From: DASYKT01 sp963718105
GTDB lineage: Bacteria; Acidobacteriota; Blastocatellia; Pyrinomonadales; Pyrinomonadaceae
Length of the DNA: 64,000 bases
Assembly: GCA_963718105.1 (NCBI GenBank)
Contig: OY970352.1
Coordinates: 3,348,001 to 3,412,000 of the forward strand
Direction: 5' to 3'
Both the position numbers and the translations under genes were made by a program. Below, piece by piece: positions 28,899 to 37,200 of the stretch (position 1 is its first letter; each line of letters opens with the position of its first letter). The notes under the pieces are model-generated. The model was not told the origin of the DNA, did not search any database, and saw nothing but the letters and a program-made list of their open reading frames with translations.

Positions 28899-31800
28899 TC
28901 AAAAATTAAACTTTACCGCCAATTGGATCAGGCGGGGATTGCTGCTCGTTGAAATGATCCTGCCAAAATCACCCGGATCGCCGATGATCTGCCCGGTGAC
29001 TGCATCTACCGAGGTGGCCGGAACGGCGCTTAGATTACTGATCGGATTTGCAAAGTTGGCGATATTGAAGATGTTAAAAAATTCGGCGCGCAGCTCGATA
29101 TTTCTCGCTTCGCTGATGGGAAATCGCCTTATGACGGCAAGGTCCATATTTCTCTGACCCGGACCGCGAAGGACATTGCGGCCGACGTTGCCAAAGTCCG
29201 TTCCCGTTGCACCCGCCGTGGCCGTCCCGTTTGAACTCGGAATTATCCTGCCCTGCACAACAACAGGACGGGCAAACGCGGCCGGATTGAAGAAATATCC
29301 GGCAGGCACGTTGTGGGTCGCGGTGCTAACCGTTGCGCCGGGCGCCCAACTTGGCCGCATGAGCCCGTTATTGCCGCCGTTCAACCCATAAAGAGAACCC
29401 GCCCCGCCGTCAACTATATCGATCGGTAAGCCGGACATGATGGTCGCGATCCCTGACAATTGCCAGTTGGAAAATACCCATCTCGCGACAGTTGACCGGG
29501 CGGCAAAACCGGGACGCGGCAGATCCCATAAATAGCTAAAGGCAAAACGGTGGGTCCGGTCAAAATCCGACACGCCTCTATTGGCGCGGTTATTCGTCTG
29601 GTCGCCGGCGATATTGATCGTATCCCGGGCCTCTCCGGTACTGTCACTACCGCCGGAGGCGTTGTCGAGTGATTTGCCGTAAGTATATGAGGCGAGAAAT
29701 TGCAGCCCCTTCGAGAAACGCCGGGTCAAACTTATCTGCATCGAGTTGTAGCCGGATTGGGCCGTCGACTGGATCTGCAGAAAATTTCCCACCGCGATGC
29801 CTTGAAAGGGCGCGCGCCGTGCGGCATTAGCGGGCGTGTTTGTGGTTATGACCTGTCCGGTTACCGGGTTGAAGATCGGGTTCTGCGGGCTGGCGAGCCC
29901 CGCCTGATTGATGGCAATGTCGCGGATCAGGTTGATCCCGCGCGATCCCACGTAAGCTGCTTCCAACAAAAGATCTTTGCTCAGAGAATATTGAACGCCG
30001 CCATTATACTGTTGAATATAAGCCGTACGAAGGCCACGGTCGAATACCTGGCCGGTCAGATCGACGCCCGTCACGATCGCCGGAAATTGACTCTGCGACG
30101 GCAGCGGGAAAAACGGTGTCGACAATGGGACCACCGCGCCGGCCGGGCTGCGGCGAATGGTGTACATCGGCGGAGCGTTGATAGAGATCCCGATATAGGC
30201 GTTCGATGGCCGGGAAAAATAGATGCCGTAGCCGCCGCGCACAACAAGGCGGCCCGTTTTTAATACCGAGTAGGCAAAACCGACCCGCGGGCCAAAGTTA
30301 TTTTTATCGATGTCAGTCAGGATCCGCTTGCCGACATTGGGGACCTCTGCCAGATCGTATTGGGGAATTACATTCCCGGCCTGGACAAATCCGCCGATCG
30401 GCGGTCCGACCGGGTTTCCGCTGCCGTCGACCGCCATCCTCGGCCTGTAAAGTGCCGGATCGAATGTCGACATGGCTCCGCTCGTTTCAAAGGGGGGGAG
30501 ATCCAATTCGTAGCGCAAGCCGAGATTAAGATTCACGCGGCCGAAAACCCGCCAGTCATCCTGGACGAAGAAACTATAGTCCGCCGCCTTCAGATTGCGG
30601 GTCCCGATGCCATCTCCATAAACTGAGCTGGCGGCCCGGCCGAGCAGAAAACTATTGAAATCCCGAAATGTTATCGTGCCCCGCCGGTTATTGTTCGCGA
30701 CCAGATCATTCCGGTAAAAGATAAAGCTCGCACCTATTCGAAGGTTATGCCGGCCGCGGATGACCGAGAGAATATCGGTCAGTGTTATCGAGGACTGGAC
30801 ATTTCCGGTGTCGACATTTGTACCGGCATTTCCGATCGCTACCGCGTTCGTTCCGTCGGGCCCTATCCTGATTATCCCGAGGCCCGGGTAAGCATCGGCA
30901 TTGGCCCTTGTGATGCCGATCGTCGAGTCTTTAAGAGGGGTCTGCCCTAACGTGTCCGCGCGAATAAAGTTGTAGCCGATCCGCGCCTCGTTGATGGTTT
31001 TTGCATTGATCGTGCGCATGTGCTGGAGGGAAAACAAGCGATTGTTCTGCTCTTGATCGGCGCCGAACCCGGCGACATTTGCGCCATTGGCGGGAAGCGC
31101 AAAAAACTGCGGCGCATTTGAAAAGAAAAACCTTCCCGCCAGCCAATCGTATTTGCTTAAGCGGTAGTCGATGTTCGCGTTGAACTGGTTCTCGCGATAC
31201 GTGGAGAGAGATGTCCCTGAAAAATGGCCGTCGGGTTGCGGCGTCGGGATCATGAATTGACCGTCCGAAAGCCTTGTATTAAGCAGGGCTAGCGCGACCG
31301 GATGGATCGACATCGCCGGCGGCGAGGTCGGCGTGATACGCGGATCGAAAGTCGTCAGAAGCGTTTGTTGGGAGCGGTCGTCCGTCAGGCCCGGCGCGAT
31401 AAAGACGTTCGATGTCAGGCTATTGGGCGAGGCGCCATTGCTTTCGCGCGTGCCCTGATACGAGACAAAGAAAAATAATTTATCAGGCTTGATCGGGCCT
31501 CCGAGCAGGCCGCCGAAGACATTGCGGTCCAGGGTAGGACGGCGAACATCGGCTGCGATCAGGAACGGGTTGTTGGCGTTAAGGAACTCATTGCGGAAAT
31601 ATTCATAGGCCGCGCCGTGAAAATTATTGCTTCCGCTTTTAGTTATCGCCTGGATACTACCGCCGCCGCCCCGCCCGTAAACCGCCGCATAAAGCGAGGT
31701 CTGGACTTTGAATTCCTGAATGCTCTCAGGCGCCGGCACGGCCACCAGCGAAGCCGCGTTAGTAGCCAGATTATTCGCATCTATGCCGTTGATCTCCAGA

Positions 31801-32375
31801 TTGTTCTGCGTAACGCGTGCTCCGTTAACCGATACATTTTGTGAATTACGGCCAAGCGCCGTGTTATCGGGCAGGGAGACCACGGTCCCCGGAGAGAGTG
31901 CGAGGATCTGCGTGAAGTTGCGGGTCGCGAGCGGCAGCCCTGATACCGCGCGCGAATCGACTACCCGGCCGAGACCGGGCCCGGTGTCATGGATCATCGG
32001 ATCGATCAATACGGACTGGGCGTCTATGTCGGCGACCGCCAGCTCCGCATTTACACGGGTCGTTTCAGTGACGACGACCTGGACCAATTCAAACACAGCG
32101 TCAGCGAAACCGCTGTATCCGACCCTGACGGAATATATGCCGGGCGCCAGAAGGGGCACTACGTAGCTGGCCTCCTTGTCGGCGACAACGTTCCTTTTTT
32201 CGCCGGTCGCCTTGTTGCTGACCTTTACCTCTGCGCCGGCGAGTAGAGCACCATTTTGGTCCTTTACTAAACCGGAAATGCTTCCCGTGGTCTGGTTTTG
32301 GGCAAATGCGGACGACGTGAATTGGGCAAGAAACAATCCAAGTGAGAGTAATGCAATGCAAGTTTTAACTAACAT
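28899..32375 (-). CDS. Oar-like TonB-dependent outer-membrane receptor
   Basis: 1158 residues from ATG 32373-32375. An upstream in-frame TTG is less likely because the ATG begins the signal peptide (MLVKTCIALLSLGLFLAQFT, cleavage near SAFAQ). A carboxypeptidase-regulatory-like domain (about 30-110, SISGLVKDQNGALLAGAEVK) is followed by a plug-like region (LPLATRNFTQILALSPGTVV, LEINGIDANN, ITKSGSNNFHGAAYEYF). A long barrel region ends in LAVKFNF, with the terminal Phe typical of BAM substrates. The full length fits acidobacterial Oar-like proteins (about 1000-1200). It is probably an outer-membrane importer or adhesin; substrate unknown. It stands alone in its transcription unit. Confidence 0.92.
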   Translation of the reverse strand: MLVKTCIALLSLGLFLAQFTSSAFAQNQTTGSISGLVKDQNGALLAGAEVKVSNKATGEKRNVVADKEASYVVPLLAPGIYSVRVGYSGFADAVFELVQVVVTETTRVNAELAVADIDAQSVLIDPMIHDTGPGLGRVVDSRAVSGLPLATRNFTQILALSPGTVVSLPDNTALGRNSQNVSVNGARVTQNNLEINGIDANNLATNAASLVAVPAPESIQEFKVQTSLYAAVYGRGGGGSIQAITKSGSNNFHGAAYEYFRNEFLNANNPFLIAADVRRPTLDRNVFGGLLGGPIKPDKLFFFVSYQGTRESNGASPNSLTSNVFIAPGLTDDRSQQTLLTTFDPRITPTSPPAMSIHPVALALLNTRLSDGQFMIPTPQPDGHFSGTSLSTYRENQFNANIDYRLSKYDWLAGRFFFSNAPQFFALPANGANVAGFGADQEQNNRLFSLQHMRTINAKTINEARIGYNFIRADTLGQTPLKDSTIGITRANADAYPGLGIIRIGPDGTNAVAIGNAGTNVDTGNVQSSITLTDILSVIRGRHNLRIGASFIFYRNDLVANNNRRGTITFRDFNSFLLGRAASSVYGDGIGTRNLKAADYSFFVQDDWRVFGRVNLNLGLRYELDLPPFETSGAMSTFDPALYRPRMAVDGSGNPVGPPIGGFVQAGNVIPQYDLAEVPNVGKRILTDIDKNNFGPRVGFAYSVLKTGRLVVRGGYGIYFSRPSNAYIGISINAPPMYTIRRSPAGAVVPLSTPFFPLPSQSQFPAIVTGVDLTGQVFDRGLRTAYIQQYNGGVQYSLSKDLLLEAAYVGSRGINLIRDIAINQAGLASPQNPIFNPVTGQVITTNTPANAARRAPFQGIAVGNFLQIQSTAQSGYNSMQISLTRRFSKGLQFLASYTYGKSLDNASGGSDSTGEARDTINIAGDQTNNRANRGVSDFDRTHRFAFSYLWDLPRPGFAARSTVARWVFSNWQLSGIATIMSGLPIDIVDGGAGSLYGLNGGNNGLMRPSWAPGATVSTATHNVPAGYFFNPAAFARPVVVQGRIIPSSNGTATAGATGTDFGNVGRNVLRGPGQRNMDLAVIRRFPISEARNIELRAEFFNIFNIANFANPISNLSAVPATSVDAVTGQIIGDPGDFGRIISTSSNPRLIQLAVKFNF

Positions 32376-32553
32376 CGTTTTTAGGGTAAATTTTCGGAAA
32401 ATGTTTAGGACTAGCAAACATTCTAGCAAGCAAAAGGAAAAAAAACCAAGTTTGATTTTCGACTAAACCCGGATCTAACCATTTATCATTATCCGGTGGA
32501 TAGATCGCAGTTGATAGAATAGTTAGATCGACTACCCATACCGCCATAAAAAT

Positions 32554-32914
32554 TTACGGTTTGAGAACCCGAAAACCGGTAATCGTTACATTTTCCGGAT
32601 TTATTACTAGCTCTGGAAGGCCGCCTAGATTGCCCTCCAGCGGAGACGCAGGTCGTGATCTGATAATATTTGCGGGGTTTACTTGTCCTTGAATCATAAA
32701 GTCAGCGGTACTCGTAACACCACCACTTTCTACTCCACCTGAGGGCAATCCCCCAGACCATTCCTAAAGATTGGCAGGAGAAGGTGAACTTGGGTTCGTT
32801 GGGGTCTATTTACCCGCCAGTCCTCTTTTAACAGGACCCTAAGATTTGATTGACTTTGCCAATAAAGTATTTGACCGGCTAATCCCGGGCGCAGGCTTCT
32901 TTATTACGCTCCCA
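32554..32914 (-). pseudogene. Decayed RHS C-terminal toxin tip, ADP-ribosyltransferase (TreTu-like)
   Basis: One continuous minus-strand frame of about 120 codons, without an initiation region, ends at 32554. It is broken by three TAG codons (32839-32841, 32806-32808, 32764-32766). The frame reads SRSNTLLAKSIKS, PVKRGLAGK, TPTNPSSPSPANL, then SGGVTSTADFMIQGQV, NIIRSRPASPLEGNLGGLPE and NVTITGFRVLKP. The GNLGGLPE segment and closing strand resemble the C-terminus of RHS-carried ADP-ribosyltransferase toxins of the TreTu type, which modify EF-Tu. This is recognition by memory, not a search. It starts straight after the small immunity-like gene and has no immunity gene of its own. Confidence 0.6.
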
Positions 32915-32923
32915 GGTTACTTT

Positions 32924-33220
32924 TTAATCTGGTATGTTTTTCACCAGAGCTATAAGTTCTTCAGTAGACTCATTAAGTATTCTTGTTTCGTCGGGTTCAG
33001 GTGTTTTTCGATTTTCAGAAAGTATAAATGAATAAACATCCTCAAGGTTCGCCCAGGCAGCATCAAATCGTTCCAACCAATCTTGCGCAGGATCTTCTAA
33101 GACATTACGCAATGCTTCGAGTTTATTAATCAAACTGCCGAGATCAATTTGATTTCTCTTATAGTCCAGCAGAATCTCGAGCATGAGATGATATTGACGT
33201 TCATTATAATCTGTATGCAT
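32924..33220 (-). CDS. Small acidic protein, probable immunity protein of a displaced RHS cassette
   Basis: 98 residues, acidic and helical (QYHLMLEILLDYKRNQIDLG, INKLEALRNVLEDPAQDWLE, AWANLEDVYSFILSEN). I recognise the look of small proteins often found after RHS toxin genes, but assign no named family. The ATG at 33218-33220 follows the TAG end (33227-33229) of the broken toxin tip by only 6 bp, the usual toxin-immunity spacing. The upstream GGAGAGGG could serve as a distant ribosome-binding site. Unlike its surroundings, this frame is intact, which fits selection for immunity after the toxin decayed, or recent decay. Confidence 0.65.
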   Translation of the reverse strand: MHTDYNERQYHLMLEILLDYKRNQIDLGSLINKLEALRNVLEDPAQDWLERFDAAWANLEDVYSFILSENRKTPEPDETRILNESTEELIALVKNIPD

Positions 33221-33226
33221 TTTTTC

Positions 33227-33454
33227 CTAGGGTTTCCCTCTCCTCGTTGTTACTACCGTTCCGTTTTGTTGGTTAGTTACGACAGTAACTTATTTTCGGT
33301 TGAATGGTGGGCTACCGTGCCCGGAGCTTTTCCGGGACCTGCCTGCCTGTTTGGATCGTATCCTCCACCACAGTAGGAGTAAGTCCTCGTCCTTGCATTT
33401 TATCCAAAGGAGTGCCCGAATAAGGCCGTCCGGCAATTACCTCCGGACTATTAG
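33227..33454 (-). pseudogene. Frameshifted RHS C-terminal toxin tip
   Basis: Reading the minus strand in three successive frames gives one protein-like string: VIAGRPYSGTPLDKMQGRGL, TPTVVEDTIQTGRQVPEK (33440 downward), then PGKAPGTVAHHSTENK in the next frame, then VTVVTNQQNGTVVTTRRGKP ending in TAG at 33227-33229. The HALDRMQ-RGL / VVTN-NGTVVT layout recalls DUF4258-like RHS toxin tips. At least two frameshifts plus the frame break against the preceding core piece (33455-33616) mean it cannot be translated as one product. It is followed by the immunity-like gene at 33220. Confidence 0.65.
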
Positions 33455-33616
33455 TACTGGTTGTTGTAATAGCGGGCCGCGGCAAAGTCCAAACCCGTTT
33501 CGGCGTCCTTTTCGTAGCCGGTGAACTTCTTTCTCAAAGCCATCGCTTGCCGGCGCATATTTTGCCGCTTCAGTTCTATTCGGAGTACCGGCATTAAGCT
33601 CTTCGCCGAACGGCAT
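33455..33616 (-). pseudogene. Displaced copy of the RHS core end
   Basis: 162 bp that match 35189-35349 inside the intact RHS gene with one inserted base and two substitutions. The piece covers the coding sequence from MPFGEELNAGTPNRTEA through RKKFTGYEKDAETGLDF to RYYNNQY; the inserted A near 33537 shifts the frame, and a TAA follows the final Tyr codon directly. Similarity stops sharply at both ends. This is the conserved core sequence that lies just before the variable toxin tip in RHS genes, so the copy marks a displaced tip cassette and is long enough to serve as a recombination site with the main gene. Confidence 0.9.
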
Positions 33617-33657
33617 TTAAAGGCTTGCCCCAACCACTTTCTCACCTCCAAAATGAA

Positions 33658-34188
33658 TTATTTATCGGTGATTAAAATTAAAAATAAATTGATCTCTTTG
33701 TTGGGTTGATAACTACGGGTGGAAACGTGATAATTTCCCGGCTCAACTTGAATTTTCAGACATTCGCTAAGCGATTCTCCATCGTAGACCGAGTCGAATA
33801 ATACCAGATTGCCTTTCGGGAAAGTTAAATTTGCTTCTGTATCTGACCAGTCTTGTTCTAAAGATAAGCCGCTTAAAATTTCTCTCACTTGCTCTTCGTC
33901 ATTGGCCCAGATCCACCGAACAAGCAAAAACGTCCTGGTATTTATTTGGACATGGGCGGTTTGCGAAGGCAAGTCTCCTAGAACTAAAGCAGTTGAGTCA
34001 GCGACTTTTATAACTCCGACATAATCTTCGATGGAACAAGCCCGCTCATAATCTGATGTCTCGATTTCATCTGAGGATGACTCAGGATCCGAATCTCCGC
34101 GCCAGGCGTTCAACGCGGTATGTTCCATCAATATCAACGGCCCGCCCAGAGTTGAGATCCATTTCAACTCTTTTTCGATTTTTAGCAT
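33658..34188 (-). CDS. Imm21-family immunity protein
   Basis: 176 residues. It opens LKWISTLGGPLILMEHTALN and continues DYERACSIEDYVGVIKVADS, TALVLGDLPSQTAHV, LLVRWIWANDEEQV and LFDSVYDGESL, ending with YHVSTRSYQPNKEINLFLIL. These are the hallmarks of the Imm21 immunity family as I remember it (WISS-GGPL, DYxRAC, LLGD-P, RW-YA). It starts 33 bp after the stop of the RHS gene on the same strand, as expected of the cognate antidote protecting the cell from the RHS tip. It is predicted to be cytoplasmic with no signal peptide. Confidence 0.85.
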   Translation of the reverse strand: MLKIEKELKWISTLGGPLILMEHTALNAWRGDSDPESSSDEIETSDYERACSIEDYVGVIKVADSTALVLGDLPSQTAHVQINTRTFLLVRWIWANDEEQVREILSGLSLEQDWSDTEANLTFPKGNLVLFDSVYDGESLSECLKIQVEPGNYHVSTRSYQPNKEINLFLILITDK

Positions 34189-34221
34189 AAATCTATTTTA
34201 TACTCCAAAAGCGCCTTTTTA

Positions 34222-37200
34222 CTATTGTTGACTAGGCGGAAATGGATTAGGGATTCGACCCGATTGTACTCCGCGAACCACCCCACCTTGACTGTTAGAA
34301 CATCTTATACAATGAGGATATAGCCTTTCCGGAGTAGCTAAACTTGATGGTGGCTGGTGATCCGCCACAAAATTTCCACTCTTAGTGCCTGGGTTGGTGG
34401 TACCACATGTATGGCATCCCGTTTGGCCACCTATCTCATTAATAGCAGATTGTTCTGAGGCATTTACAGGGCCTGGGCCCCGCGCGGGTATTGATCGTCC
34501 CGCAAATTGACCTGGTTCTAAAGTAGAAGCGGTACTAACCTCGCCAGACGTTGAGATCACTTCGGCTTCTCTAGCAATGGTGACGATTTCTGCGCTCCCC
34601 GTAAACACCTCAAGAGCAGGGCCTGCCACCGTTAATGTTATTATGATTGACGCGTTGGTTACGCGGTTTGTTACCACATAAACGTTCGAATTCGGATCAG
34701 GTCTGCCGATCGTCGCGTCCGCTCCCCATTCGTATAAAGTAGCGTAGATGGAACCTACAATTGGATTAGTTCCAGCATTAGCAAAACTTGCTAATGCGTC
34801 GGTAAATCCCCGGGAGGCATTTATATTTCTTTCACCTAGAAAATTCTTAAATGCGCGCTGTGCCTGCGCTTGGGTTTTAACTTCACGATATTGGTTCTCG
34901 TACGGGTTTAGAGCCATCCAATTTCCCCTACCTGGCCCGTGGGTAATTTGATAAACGTAACTCCCGGAAAAATTATTTCCCGGTTCATCTCGCCATTCAT
35001 AGAAGGTTACATAACTTGAGGTACCGCTATATCCATTTAATGTCAGCTCAGTATGTTCCCACCAATCTTGTCCTGTAGGATCGATCCTTAACATTGGGTT
35101 ATTGCCTACATAGACAAATCGATTAAACGTCTGCGGATTGGCCGATCTTCCACTGGCCAATAACGGATCTACCGCGGTAAATCTGCCGTACTGGTTGTTG
35201 TAATAGCGGGCCGCGGCAAAGTCCAAACCCGTTTCGGCGTCCTTTTCGTAGCCGGTAAATTTCTTTCTCAAGCCATCGCTTGCCGGCGCATATTTTGCCG
35301 CTTCAGTTCTATTCGGAGTACCGGCATTAAGCTCTTCGCCGAACGGCATAAAGTCGCGGCGGCTGGTAACGTTTCCGTTTTTGTCCGTTATTACCCGAGG
35401 GCTGCCCAGATGGTCGGTCGTGGTGTAAGAAATAGTAGGAGTCGATGAAACCTGATTTGAATACTCAGCGACCAACTTACCAAGGCCGTCATAAACGAAG
35501 ACCGTAGTTTCCGAGTTCGTTACTTTCTTAACTCGCTTTCCATCTCCGTCGTAAAGATAGGTTCCGATCGGCGTTCCCACGCTGTTTCTGACTTGTATTT
35601 GTTTGTTATCGCCATTGAAGCTGAAAGAACGGGTTGATGTACTCTGGCCGTCCTGGATGATGTTTCCATTCTTATCATAAACAAAGCCGGTGCTGAATCG
35701 ATTGGTGTTTGCATCAACTGCAGGCGTTGTATTTAGCGTCAACGAACCCATCTGCTGATTAAAGCCGGTCCGGTTTCCAAACCGGTCATAGCCGAAAGTC
35801 TGGATCCAGTTTTGGCTGCCGGTTGTTTCCTTTGCTTCCGTCAGACGCTTAAGTGAGTCGTATTTATAGCTCTGAACAAAACTGGTATTCGGAATAGTCA
35901 GCGTTTGCCTGGCGATATTGCCGGTGTTCTTCACGACATCGACTACGTCGTTAGACTGCAATTCACCGTATTCGTAATTTACTTTCCAGAGACTGGTATT
36001 GTTTGACGCTGTACCCAGCCCAAGCTGTGTGACTTGCCGCCTCGTATTAAACTGAGCTGTCTCCCAAGTGCCATTTCCTAACTTAAGAGCGCTTATTTCG
36101 CCCTTCGCAGTGTAGGTAAAGTTGCTGACATAGGTATACCCGGACACGGCTACTCTTGATAGATCGCCGTCGGTTTCAAGAAAACTTCTCACCACTTCGC
36201 CCGATGGATAAGTTTCTTCCACGAGCGCGCCCGGCAAATTGTACTTGTAGCTCATCGGGTAGGTCTGGCCGTCGGTTATCTGTTCGCTCGAAAGCGCGCG
36301 GCCCATGTGGTCGAAATTCGTGTAGCGCGTTTCAGACACACTACTGCTTACTTTGGTCAGCTTGCCTTTGGCAAAATTCACCGTTCCGCTCAAGCCCTTG
36401 CCGTCGTAAAAATAATTGACCGTGGGCGTAGTTATCCCCGAAGGCTCGTTCGAATAGCTGCGGGTTTTCACTCGCCCGGCATTGTCGTAGTCGTTGGCGG
36501 TGATCGTGCCCTTGGCATCGGTGGCGGTCAGCGTATTGCCTTGCACGTCATAGGTAAATGCCGCGCTCCAACTGGAATTTCCCGTGATCGGATCTGTGTA
36601 CGCCGGGAGGCCGGTGTTGGCTTCCTGTTCGGGCTGTTTTATGCGCAGCAGGCGGCCGAGGTTGTCGTAAAGGAAGTGGCGATACTGGATGGTTTCGCCG
36701 GCCTTGCCTTGCTGAACTTTGACCATTTGGCCCAGCTTCGAGTAAGTGTAATAAGTTGGTTGTAATGGAGCATCGATCGCGCCCAGATCGGCCGTCACCG
36801 TACCGCCAAAAGCGGTCGGCTCATCGACCCTGACAAGCTGGCCCAGCGCATTGGTTATCGAGCGCCCCTTGCGTTGCGAAGCGTCCGTCGAAATAACCAC
36901 CGTGCCTTGGTAATTCGCGACCGTCGAGATATCGAAGCTGGTCGTGCCCAGGCTCTGTAGGGTTTGCCCCGCGGTCTGGCACAAACTAACCGCTATCGGC
37001 GCATAGGTTTCCACCGCCCGCCCGCTTTCATCAAAACGAATCTTGTTCCAATAGGCCGCTTCGCCGCTGCGATAGGGGTTAGTGATGCAATCGACCCGTC
37101 CCATCAGGTCATAGTGAGTATTGACAATGACGTCGCCCTGCGAATCCTTTGCCTCCGTCCTTATCGTGCGCCCGGAGACATCCATAAAGGTAGTCGCCTC

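Noticed and set aside
32554..32914. Amber recoding (TAG read as an amino acid) to explain three in-frame TAG codons
   Set aside because: The frame is short and adjacent to other decayed pieces, and genes throughout the window use TAG as an ordinary stop, for example at 3821 and 45649-45651.
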